DNA of 64,000 nucleotides from Paenibacillus sp. Root52 (GTDB taxonomy: Bacteria > Bacillota > Bacilli > Paenibacillales > Paenibacillaceae): contig NZ_LMFO01000029.1 of assembly GCF_001426865.1 (NCBI RefSeq), positions 186,001-250,000 on the forward strand, given 5' to 3'. A model generated the notes under the pieces. The model saw only the letters and a list, made by a program, of their open reading frames with translations, ran no database searches and was not told the origin of the DNA. Made by a program: the position numbers and the translations under genes. How positions within the stretch are numbered: the stretch's first letter is position 1; each line of letters opens with the position of its first letter. Below, one piece after another: positions 1 to 7,485 of the stretch.

Positions 1-51
1 AATTATTAATGTAGCTGATGTAATACCTTCTTCTGAAAAGGAGGCATTGGT

Positions 52-336
52 GTGAACACGGGAATAGTGCTGCTTACGATGCTTGGTATGATTGCCTTTT
101 ACGGTCTGATTGGATATTTCCTGATCGGATATATGGCTAGGAAAATATGGAGGCACTCCTTAGATCGATATCAAATTATACAGATTCTCCTCGTTCTATC
201 CATAGTATTTGTCATTGTGCAAGCCATTCGATATCAAAGTTGGACTTTGGCATTACCTATAACAGGTATTCTGCTGCCTTTGATTAGTATGATGACAACG
301 TATAGGAGAAAACAAGCAAAAAAACATATGGAATAA
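52..336 (+). CDS. Small integral membrane protein, unknown function
   Basis: This 94-residue protein starts at GTG with a good ribosome binding site (aaggagg about 8 bases upstream). It has about three hydrophobic segments (residues 3-27, 42-58 and 66-82) and a lysine/arginine-rich C-terminal tail, so it should sit in the cytoplasmic membrane. The segment from about residue 36 to the end resembles the next gene: both have an II-x-I motif, then QSW, then LPI and a basic tail, which suggests a tandem duplication. I do not recognise a named family and assign no function. Confidence 0.7.
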   Translation: MNTGIVLLTMLGMIAFYGLIGYFLIGYMARKIWRHSLDRYQIIQILLVLSIVFVIVQAIRYQSWTLALPITGILLPLISMMTTYRRKQAKKHME

Positions 337-422
337 ACATAAACGATAAAGCAGATGGTAGAACTTTTATTTTATTGGTAAGATAGGGAAAATAGATACG
401 GAGTAAGGCGGGGAACTAAAGA

Positions 423-719
423 ATGTATTTTTTGTCTGGATTCATTGTATTGTTAGGTGGAATAGCGATGTTGGTCTTGTGCAGTGTGCTAGTATACTTC
501 TTCATATCCCTTGTTTCACGCAAAGGGTTCAAGCGGGTGCTGCAAAAACATGACATTATCGAGATCATGGTGTGGACGGGGTTGATCCTCTTGTCAGTGA
601 TGTTGATTGTACAACAATCATGGTTTGTACTTTTACCGATTGTGTTATTGATGATGACGATGATCAAATTACGACGTACCAATCGGAAACTAAGAGCGAT
701 CCTTGGTGAGGAAACCTAA
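423..719 (+). CDS. Small integral membrane protein, paralogue of the preceding gene
   Basis: This 98-residue protein starts at ATG with an upstream aaggcgggg. It has hydrophobic segments at about residues 3-29, 48-63 and 67-79 and a basic C-terminal tail (KLRRTNRKLR). It shares the II-x-I, QSW and LPI pattern of the upstream 94-residue protein in the same order and spacing. An intrinsic terminator follows 44 bases after the stop codon, so the two genes probably form one short operon. Function is unknown; a small two-component membrane peptide system is possible but is not shown by the sequence. Confidence 0.7.
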   Translation: MYFLSGFIVLLGGIAMLVLCSVLVYFFISLVSRKGFKRVLQKHDIIEIMVWTGLILLSVMLIVQQSWFVLLPIVLLMMTMIKLRRTNRKLRAILGEET

Positions 720-762
720 ATATGACTCCGTATGCACAAGACACACAGCAGATTAACGAGTG

Positions 763-799
763 AAGGTTGACTAAATACCTATATTAGTCGGCCTTTTTT
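763..799 (+). terminator. Intrinsic terminator after the small membrane protein pair
   Basis: A 12-bp stem (aaggttgactaa pairing with ttagtcggcctt, including two G-U pairs) has a 9-base loop and is followed by a run of T. It separates the small membrane genes from the LytTR regulator. Confidence 0.85.
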
Positions 800-880
800 A
801 ATATGGAACTAAAGTAAACATATTTTTAAAATTGAAAAAAAATCATACATAACCTATGGAATATTAATCTGGAGGGTAAT

Positions 881-1816
881 ATGCAATTTGAACCAATCTA
901 CACGCATGGGAAATTAACGATACCAAAGATCGAGCTCAATCTGGATAGCAATCCATTGGTTGGCATTATAACAGACTTGAAACGAAAGCAGCTTTTGATG
1001 GATCAATTGGTCGATCATACGCAATATCATTTGTTTCGAGTGCAACAAGGCGAATACATGAATCTGAGGGTAGAAGAGCTAATTACGTTTCTAATCCGGG
1101 TAACGAAAAGGACGGATCGTGTTGCTACTTTAATCGATTATTTTGCTTTACAAGGTGAGCGGAACGTAAAAATGAAGCATCTAAGCCCGTCGAGAAGAAT
1201 GTATGTGACATTGCTGCGCGTATTTTTTGCATATCAGCCCACGCTTGTATTGGAGGAACCTTATTTCTATCTGGAAGAAGAAGATCGTCGTCATTTCAAG
1301 CAGATTTTAGATGATCTTTCAAAAGGCAAACAGATCTTGATTTTAACTTCGAATTTAGAGGATGCGATGATATCATGCGATACAATTTATCGTCTGAACG
1401 AAGCGGGATTTCATCCACTGGACATTCGGGATACAGAAGTGGATGAACAGGGGGTACAGGAACAAGATCAAGCGAATATAAAGCTGCAGAAAATTTATAC
1501 GAAAAAAAATGATAAAGTAATTTTATTTAATCCGCCTGAAATTGATTACATAGAAAGTCTGAATGGTTCGATTCTTGTCCATGTTGGTGGAGAAAGTTTT
1601 GCCTGTGCTCTGACGTTAACCGAGCTTGAACAGCGATTGTTGAATTTCGGATTTTTTAGATGTCATCGTTCTTACATCGTGAACCTACAAAAAGTTAGAG
1701 AGATTATTACCTGGACGAAGAATAGCTATAGCTTGAGATTAAATACAGGCAAAGATGCGGTAGTACCATTATCGCGTTCCAAATTACAAGAATTAAAAGT
1801 ACATCTCAACATTTGA
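881..1816 (+). CDS. Degenerate ABC-ATPase fused to a LytTR DNA-binding domain
   Basis: This 311-residue protein has two parts. Residues 1 to about 190 resemble an ABC-transporter ATPase, but the Walker A loop is gone (IITDLKRKQ where G-x4-GK[ST] is expected) and the signature reads LSPS rather than LSGG. A Walker-B-like segment, LVLEEPYFYLEEED, remains near residue 127. Residues about 205-311 form a LytTR domain with the typical FFRCHRSYIVNL stretch and PLSRSKL near the end. I infer a DNA-binding regulator that no longer hydrolyses ATP. It lies just upstream of an ABC ATPase and permease, which are its likely targets. ABC-LytTR fusions are known in Firmicutes but their mechanism is poorly described. 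Confidence 0.85.
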   Translation: MQFEPIYTHGKLTIPKIELNLDSNPLVGIITDLKRKQLLMDQLVDHTQYHLFRVQQGEYMNLRVEELITFLIRVTKRTDRVATLIDYFALQGERNVKMKHLSPSRRMYVTLLRVFFAYQPTLVLEEPYFYLEEEDRRHFKQILDDLSKGKQILILTSNLEDAMISCDTIYRLNEAGFHPLDIRDTEVDEQGVQEQDQANIKLQKIYTKKNDKVILFNPPEIDYIESLNGSILVHVGGESFACALTLTELEQRLLNFGFFRCHRSYIVNLQKVREIITWTKNSYSLRLNTGKDAVVPLSRSKLQELKVHLNI

Positions 1817-1834
1817 TTTCCGGGGAAATATCTA

Positions 1835-1994
1835 GGGCGTGTCTGAAAACTCCGAAGGGAGCAGATCTTATTAAATTTTCGTTCCGAGCAAGGAAATTTT
1901 CCGCAGGCGTGCCGGGGCACGTCAAGGGAAAGTGACGTAGCAGGAGGCGAAAAGGCGGTAAAAGATGCACTTTAGCGAGTTTTGTGACACACCC
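1835..1994. repeat. 160-bp element with imperfect terminal inverted repeats (MITE-like)
   Basis: The ends are gggcgtgtctgaaaactc (1835-1852) and gagttttgtgacacaccc (1977-1994). The reverse complement of the right end matches the left at 15 of 18 positions. No open reading frame fits inside. The interior contains a stretch (about 1885-1960) with scattered identity to DNA at about 10413-10500. Most of the 302-base gap between the LytTR gene and the ABC ATPase is this element. Confidence 0.55.
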
Positions 1995-2118
1995 TGATAT
2001 CTATTCAGTTTATAGGGGTACCATTCAGATGCGCACAGCTACATTTCAGCGAGTTTTGATGGTTGATAGCATGTAATCTTAATATGCTGAGAACATCAAC
2101 GGTAAGGAAGTGATCTGA

Positions 2119-2964
2119 ATGAACATGATTCAAGTCGAGCATATTCGAAAGAGATTTGGTGATAAAGATGCATTATCAGAAGTCTCTTTTTCGATTCCCC
2201 GAGGTGAAATTTTTGGTTTTCTTGGCCCGAGTGGTTCAGGAAAAACAACATTAATTAAGATATTAACTGCGCAGTTAACTCCAACGAGTGGAAAGGCTAA
2301 GGTGTTTGACCAGTCGGCATCGATGATGTATCAATCGGCTCAGAAGATGCGTTTTGGTATGTTGTCTGATAACAGCGGACTATATGAGAGGTTAACGGTA
2401 GAAGAAAATCTAGAGTTATATCGTCAGTTATATGATCTCTCTCCGTCCTCGATTGATAAAGTATTGCAATTCGTGAATTTAGTTGGAGAACGTAAAAAGA
2501 AGGTTCATCTCTTGTCGAAAGGAATGCGTCAGCGTGTTCTTTTGGCATGCGCGGTGATCCATGAGCCGGAGTTATTATTTTTGGATGAACCTACCTCGGC
2601 CTTAGATCCAGTGAACTCTTTACATATCTATAAAGGGCTGCGTTACTTAAACGAGAAAGGAACTACGATTTTCCTAACAACGCATGACATGGCAGAAGCT
2701 GAATTGTTATGTGATCGTATAGCGATTTTGTATGAAGGGAAAATTCAAACCATTGGAAGGCCCAAGGAGCTAAAAAAACAACATCGAGAAAACGTCATAG
2801 CTGTCGTTCTATTAAATGGAGAATCGTACGAACTTCCGATGAATGCAGAAACAGCTAACCTCATTGCAGATTGGATGAAACAAGGACTCATTGATCGATT
2901 AGAAACAAAAGAGCCGAGTCTTGGCGAGATCTTTATCAAACTGACAGGAAGTGAGTTACTATGA
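2119..2964 (+). CDS. ABC transporter ATP-binding protein
   Basis: This 281-residue protein is the nucleotide-binding subunit of an exporter. It shows Walker A GPSGSGKT at residues 36-43, a signature-like LLSKGM near 135, Walker B LLFLDEPTSALD near 154-165 and the H-loop TTHD near 191. The C-terminal 70 residues resemble the extension of drug, antibiotic or Na+ exporter ATPases of the CcmA/NatA type. The start has ggtaaggaagtga upstream. Its stop overlaps the permease start by 4 bases (ATGA), so the two are translationally coupled. The substrate is not predictable. The upstream LytTR fusion suggests dedicated transcriptional control. Confidence 0.93.
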   Translation: MNMIQVEHIRKRFGDKDALSEVSFSIPRGEIFGFLGPSGSGKTTLIKILTAQLTPTSGKAKVFDQSASMMYQSAQKMRFGMLSDNSGLYERLTVEENLELYRQLYDLSPSSIDKVLQFVNLVGERKKKVHLLSKGMRQRVLLACAVIHEPELLFLDEPTSALDPVNSLHIYKGLRYLNEKGTTIFLTTHDMAEAELLCDRIAILYEGKIQTIGRPKELKKQHRENVIAVVLLNGESYELPMNAETANLIADWMKQGLIDRLETKEPSLGEIFIKLTGSELL

Positions 2965-3671
2965 GTATCTCATTAAAGCGTATTCGAGCGATATTTATAA
3001 AGGATTACAAGGAATTCTCACGTAATTTTGCAATTTCCGTCACGTTGATTGTTCCCATTATGCTTGCTTTGCTTTTTCGAGAGATAGGTTCATCGGCTCC
3101 TGAAGCGATCGGTTTTCTTTTAAATATTTCGTTTGTATTAATTACATGCTTTGTACAAGCATGCTTAATCGCGGAAGAAAAGGAACGTAACACCTTGCGT
3201 TCATTAATGATGACTCCGTCAACAACTATGGATATTTTAATCGGCAAAAGTGTACTCGTTTTTGTCATGTCTTTTGTTGTTCTAACTATAGCTACATTGA
3301 TATTTGGTTATCAACCAGCCAATCTATGGGTATCTTTAGCGGCACTCATTCTATCAATTATTTTGTACACATCAGTCGGAACGATATGTGGTTTGTTCTC
3401 CAAAACCTTGCTTGAAGCATCTTTATCTGTCATTCCTGTCACGATTGTATTCACAGCGGCCCCAGGCAGAGTGTTATTAGATGAGAGATTTGCTATGTTC
3501 AACGTGCTGGATTACATGCCAAGCAGTCAGCTTGTACATTTATTAAGTATCTCTCCTGCGGGCTATACGATGGGAGAACTATTGAAACCACTGATCATTA
3601 TTTTGCTATGGACGATTGTATTAACAATGGTATCTGTAATTCTATATGAGCGACGGTTAAAGGATGAGTAG
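2961..3671 (+). CDS. ABC-2 type transporter permease
   Basis: This 236-residue protein has about six predicted membrane segments, beginning with a hydrophobic stretch at residues 22-39. A cytoplasmic KERNTLRSLMMTPST segment near residue 71 is typical of ABC-2 permeases. The 4-base overlap with the ATPase gene shows a shared operon. The protein would form the membrane channel of an exporter with two copies of the ATPase. The family includes bacteriocin, antibiotic and lipid exporters, so resistance or self-immunity roles are possible but not proven here. Confidence 0.9.
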   Translation: MSISLKRIRAIFIKDYKEFSRNFAISVTLIVPIMLALLFREIGSSAPEAIGFLLNISFVLITCFVQACLIAEEKERNTLRSLMMTPSTTMDILIGKSVLVFVMSFVVLTIATLIFGYQPANLWVSLAALILSIILYTSVGTICGLFSKTLLEASLSVIPVTIVFTAAPGRVLLDERFAMFNVLDYMPSSQLVHLLSISPAGYTMGELLKPLIIILLWTIVLTMVSVILYERRLKDE

Positions 3672-3747
3672 ATAAATAAATGCGTTTGCAGCGATCTAAT
3701 TTTTAGTCATCATCGAATCATGTCGTTTTGCCAAGGGGGGGCTGAGT

Positions 3748-6033
3748 GTGCTAAATACCGTCGTCAAGTTGGTACAGGAGTTCAAAGACCGTGATTCCAG
3801 ACATAGGCTGGAAGGCTACCGAAGCATCGTTAACTTGGTTAGAAAAAAGGACTTAGAAGAATGGGATGATGGACAATTACAAGCTGAATTTCTCCGATTG
3901 CAAAGAGAGGCTAACTCGGGCACAGCCTTAGAGAAATTGCTTGTTGATCTCTATGCATTGGTCTGTGAGGTCGCGGAGAGACAGCTTGAAATGCAGCCAT
4001 ATGATGTGCAGATAATAGCTGCCATCGCACTACATGAGAGCGTACTGATCGAGCAGCAAACCGGGGAAGGCAAAACCTTATCTGCTGTGATGACCGCTTG
4101 TTTGAATGCATTGACTGGTCATGGGGTTCATGTGCTGACGTTTAACGATTATTTAGCACATCGCGATGCAGAGTGGATGGGACCAATCTATCGATTTCTA
4201 GGCTTAACAGTAAGTTCGGTTCAAGCGGGTATGAGTCTGAGCGAGAAACGTGAAGCCTATGCTAAGGATATAACGTATGTTACGGCTAAAGAAGCCGGAT
4301 TTGACTACTTGCGGGATACCATTGCATTATCCAAAGACGAACTGGTTCATCGTCCTTTCCACTACGTTATTATCGACGAGGCAGATTCCTTACTACTTGA
4401 TGAAGCGAGGGTTCCATTAGTTATCAGTGGCGCGTCAGGTACTTCTAGCGATGACTTTATTCGATTTGCTGAAGTGGTTCGACAGCTCGTGCCATTAGAG
4501 CATTATCATTTTGACGAATTCCAACGTAACGTATATTTGAATGAAGCAGGCTCAGAAAGAGCAGAGTCATTGCTCGAGTGTGGCAATTTATACGACAGCC
4601 ATAACAGTCATTTGTTAACGTCATTAAATTGTGCGCTACATGCCGAAACGTTGCTAAGAAGAGACGTCGATTACATCGTTAGAGACGGTGGAATAGAGCT
4701 GATTGAGGAATTTACGGGTCGTGTGGCAGAGAATCGATACTTACCTGAAGGACTGCAAACGGCACTTATGGCAAAGGAAGGACTGCAATCAAAAGTTGGC
4801 GGGAAGATCCTTGGAACGATTACGATTCAACACTTTATTAGTTTGTATCCTAGAATTAGCGGAATGACGGCTACAGCGCTCGCTTCCAGCATGGAGTTCA
4901 AAAGGATGTATGAACTTGAGGTTGTAGAGATCCCGCCCAACCAAACAAATAAACGAATCGATCATCCACATAGAATCTATACTCACCAAGAAGCCAAATT
5001 CAAAGCACTGGTGCAAGAAATTGTGACTGTTCATGCAACGGGGCGTCCAATGCTTATAGGTACGTCAAGCGTTCAAGAGTCTGACAAGCTAGCGGAGGCG
5101 CTAACTGTTGCGGGCGTAGATTGCCATATTTTAAATGCAAAGAATGATGCGAAAGAGGCTCAAATTATTGCCAGAGCCGGAGAAATTGGCGCTGTAACGG
5201 TGTCAACCAATATGGCAGGACGTGGTGTTGATATTCGACTTGGGGGAGGCGATCTTACTCAAGTAGACCGAGTTTTGAAACTGGGTGGGTTGTATGTCAT
5301 TGGGACGCATATGAACGAAAGTGTGCGGATAGATAACCAGCTACGTGGACGCTCAGGTCGCCAAGGAGACCCTGGAGATTCTGTTTTTTATGTAAGTTTA
5401 GAGGATGATTTGTTAGTTCAATTCGGCATTCATGATGCGATTCGGGTGCCTAAGCAAGATGGGGTTCTCAATGCGCCGATAGTACACAACAAATTAGAGC
5501 ATATTCAGCGTGTGATGATGGGGCAAAATTTCGATCTTCAGCAGGAACTGAACCGTTATTCGGATATGATTGAAGATCAGAGACGAATTCTACATAAGGA
5601 AAGGTTCTCCATACTGAATGGGGATCTACCGATGAGTCCTTCGGAGCAGCGGGTTCGCCTTTTTTATATCGATGAGTTCTGGGCAGACCATCTAGCATAT
5701 GCATCTTATATGCGGGAAAGCATTCACCTAGAGAGCCTAACTAACCAGAATCCAATGGATGAATTCCACAGACATATCACCGAAGCATTTGAACAACTTC
5801 CGGCTAAAATAGCTAAGGAGTCGGCAAATATGCTAACAAGGCTCGATGGGTCGAATGATCCAGCCAAATGGGAGCAGTTCGGTCTACAGAGTCCTACCTC
5901 CACTAATACCTATATGATCAGCGATCAGTACATGGATTACTTACAGAATCGCAGTTCATGGAATGCGGGCACTATCGTTGCTTTTTGGATCCGTAGGGTG
6001 TTAAAGCCAGTATTCGGGTGGTCCAAATTTTGA
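3748..6033 (+). CDS. SecA-like preprotein translocase ATPase (SecA2 type)
   Basis: This 761-residue protein has the SecA DEAD motor: QTGEGKT at residues 104-110, IIDEADSLLLDEAR at 208-221, NMAGRGVDIRLGGG and QLRGRSGRQGDPG in the second motor domain. Canonical SecA is about 830-840 residues in Bacilli. This copy ends soon after the helical scaffold and lacks the C-terminal zinc and SecB-binding tail. It starts at GTG after aagggggg. No secY2 or accessory-secretion glycosylation genes are visible nearby. I infer an accessory SecA that helps export a subset of proteins through SecYEG. The housekeeping secA should lie elsewhere in the genome. Confidence 0.88.
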   Translation: MLNTVVKLVQEFKDRDSRHRLEGYRSIVNLVRKKDLEEWDDGQLQAEFLRLQREANSGTALEKLLVDLYALVCEVAERQLEMQPYDVQIIAAIALHESVLIEQQTGEGKTLSAVMTACLNALTGHGVHVLTFNDYLAHRDAEWMGPIYRFLGLTVSSVQAGMSLSEKREAYAKDITYVTAKEAGFDYLRDTIALSKDELVHRPFHYVIIDEADSLLLDEARVPLVISGASGTSSDDFIRFAEVVRQLVPLEHYHFDEFQRNVYLNEAGSERAESLLECGNLYDSHNSHLLTSLNCALHAETLLRRDVDYIVRDGGIELIEEFTGRVAENRYLPEGLQTALMAKEGLQSKVGGKILGTITIQHFISLYPRISGMTATALASSMEFKRMYELEVVEIPPNQTNKRIDHPHRIYTHQEAKFKALVQEIVTVHATGRPMLIGTSSVQESDKLAEALTVAGVDCHILNAKNDAKEAQIIARAGEIGAVTVSTNMAGRGVDIRLGGGDLTQVDRVLKLGGLYVIGTHMNESVRIDNQLRGRSGRQGDPGDSVFYVSLEDDLLVQFGIHDAIRVPKQDGVLNAPIVHNKLEHIQRVMMGQNFDLQQELNRYSDMIEDQRRILHKERFSILNGDLPMSPSEQRVRLFYIDEFWADHLAYASYMRESIHLESLTNQNPMDEFHRHITEAFEQLPAKIAKESANMLTRLDGSNDPAKWEQFGLQSPTSTNTYMISDQYMDYLQNRSSWNAGTIVAFWIRRVLKPVFGWSKF

Positions 6034-6057
6034 TCAGGTTAACGCAGACGAATAACA

Positions 6058-6207
6058 AAATAAAAACCTACCAGAAATCGCTCTGATAGGCTTTTATTCG
6101 GAGACCTCTTTCGAGGTCTCCTTTCATGGGAGAGGAGAAACCGGACGAAGAGCTTATGGGGAAACGTAAGTCTTCTCCGCGGTTGTCTACGACACTTGTG
6201 ATGTCGA
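6058..6207 (-). ncRNA. csfG: Structured small RNA, probable sporulation RNA CsfG
   Basis: On the minus strand a promoter-like region (6214-6243) is followed by about 150 bases of hairpin-rich sequence. The hairpins are: a 9-bp stem GAAGACUUA/UAAGCUCUUC (one bulge) with the C-rich loop CGUUUCCCCA; the pyrimidine tract UUUCUCCUCUCCC; a perfect 9-bp stem GGAGACCUC/GAGGUCUCC closed by a GAAA tetraloop (6100-6121); and a terminator CCUAUCAG/CUGGUAGG followed by U5AU4. The terminator pairs fully only on the minus strand. From memory, B. subtilis CsfG lies divergent to ylbH (rsmD), exactly this position, and is transcribed in the forespore by SigF and SigG. The identification rests on position and structure, not on a search. 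Confidence 0.72.
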
Positions 6208-6213
6208 TAATTA

Positions 6214-6243
6214 TAGAATAGCCAGGAGATTTCCTTTTTATAC
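6214..6243 (-). promoter_or_regulatory. SigF/SigG-like promoter of the csfG-type RNA
   Basis: Reading the minus strand, GTATA (6243-6239) and TATTCTA (6220-6214) are separated by 18 bases. This matches the SigG pattern (GnATR, 18, CATnnTA) with one mismatch. With a 15-base spacer the same region also approximates a SigF promoter. Confidence 0.55.
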
Positions 6244-6295
6244 ATAATCATCAATTCATTTTTTGATATTGGAGATATTCCTTGAAGCCACTATT

Positions 6296-6324
6296 TTTCA
6301 AACTCATCCCGATTGTGGTACGAT
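6296..6324 (+). promoter_or_regulatory. Candidate SigA promoter for rsmD
   Basis: TTTCAA and TACGAT are spaced 17 bases apart and lie 45 bases upstream of the rsmD start. Each box has four of six consensus bases. Confidence 0.4.
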
Positions 6325-6368
6325 AGCTGTATCAATAAACTTACATAGAGAGAATAGGTGACTCATTC

Positions 6369-6977
6369 GTGAGAGTGGTATCTGGAAGTGCAAAAGGTAG
6401 ACCGTTGAAGGCGGTTCCTGGCACAGGAACGCGGCCGACCACCGACAAGGTGAAGGAAGCGTTATTTAGTATGATAGGCCCTTATTTCGAGGGTGGAACG
6501 GCATTGGATCTGTTTGCGGGCAGTGGTGGTCTCGGAATTGAGGCGCTGAGCCGTGGCATGGACAAGGCTATTTTTGTTGATTTGGAACCAAAAAGTATTG
6601 AAGTCATTCGTATGAATCTGACAGCAACGAAGCTGGAGAATCAGGCAGCTATATATCGAAATGATGCAGGGCGTGCGTTAAAGGCTCTTGCTAAGCGGAG
6701 CACCACATTTGATCTCGTGTTTCTTGATCCCCCTTATCGAATGAAGAACGGGAATGAACTTATGCTTACGATGCATGAACTGGAGCTGCTTGAACATGGT
6801 GCAACCATCGTGCTTGAATATGAATCTAAACATCTATACCCTGAACAATTCGGCCCGTTTGAACAAACGCGCAAGGCATTGTACGGGGAAACTGCGGTTT
6901 CCATTTATCATTATGCACCTCATGCATCCGAAGATGGAGAATCTAGCACAGCGGAAGAGGAGGATCTCCATGAGTGA
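6369..6977 (+). CDS. rsmD: 16S rRNA (guanine966-N2)-methyltransferase RsmD
   Basis: This 202-residue AdoMet-dependent enzyme methylates G966 of 16S rRNA in the 30S subunit. The N-terminal MRVVSGSAKGR is typical. Motif I LDLFAGSGGLGIEAL spans residues 46-60 and the catalytic DPPY is at 120-123. The C-terminus is slightly extended by an acidic tail (ESSTAEEEDLHE). It starts at GTG after aggtga. The stop overlaps the coaD start by 8 bases, so the two genes are coupled as in Bacillus (ylbH-coaD). Confidence 0.95.
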   Translation: MRVVSGSAKGRPLKAVPGTGTRPTTDKVKEALFSMIGPYFEGGTALDLFAGSGGLGIEALSRGMDKAIFVDLEPKSIEVIRMNLTATKLENQAAIYRNDAGRALKALAKRSTTFDLVFLDPPYRMKNGNELMLTMHELELLEHGATIVLEYESKHLYPEQFGPFEQTRKALYGETAVSIYHYAPHASEDGESSTAEEEDLHE

Positions 6978-7485
6978 AATGATACATCGTCAAGAACGGA
7001 TTGCCGTTTATCCAGGTAGCTTCGATCCTGTAACGATGGGACATCTGGACATTATCGCAAGAGCATCGAAGCAGTTTGACCGTGTGATTGTGGCGGTGCT
7101 GAATAATATGAGTAAAAACCCACTGTTTACGGTGGAGGAGCGCAAGCAATTAATTACGGAAGTGACTCGTCATCTGCCTAATGTTGAGGTGGATAGCTTC
7201 CGCGACCTAACGGCCAATTATGTACGCCAAAAAGAAGCGCAAGTTATCGTGAGAGGTATTCGCTCGGTCACTGATTTTGAATATGAATTGCAGCTGGCTT
7301 CCACCAATAGTAAATTGAATCCAGATGCAGAGACGATTTTCATGATGACGAATCCGAAGTATTCGTATCTCAGCTCCAGTATTGTAAAAGAAATTGCGCA
7401 TTACAATGGAGATGTAACGGATCTGGTATCTCCTGAAGTGGAAGCTGCGCTACGTCAGAAAATTAGCGAGAAAAACGCCCGTTGA
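6970..7485 (+). CDS. coaD: Phosphopantetheine adenylyltransferase (CoaD)
   Basis: This 171-residue enzyme transfers AMP from ATP to 4'-phosphopantetheine, the penultimate step of coenzyme A synthesis. YPGSFDP at 14-20 and the nucleotidyltransferase TxGH signature (TMGH, 22-25) are present, as are RGIRSVTDFEYE (95-106) and SSSIVKE (135-141). I chose the ATG at 6970 because agaggagg precedes it at good spacing; this adds about eight residues before the conserved domain. The longer reading frame upstream is a shadow inside rsmD. The 3' end overlaps the convergent ylbJ by 23 bases. Confidence 0.95.
   Translation: MSEMIHRQERIAVYPGSFDPVTMGHLDIIARASKQFDRVIVAVLNNMSKNPLFTVEERKQLITEVTRHLPNVEVDSFRDLTANYVRQKEAQVIVRGIRSVTDFEYELQLASTNSKLNPDAETIFMMTNPKYSYLSSSIVKEIAHYNGDVTDLVSPEVEAALRQKISEKNAR

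Noticed and set aside
6039..6254. 71-codon minus-strand frame over the csfG-like RNA
   Set aside because: It runs through hairpins and the terminator, has an arginine-rich random composition, and the RNA interpretation explains the region better.
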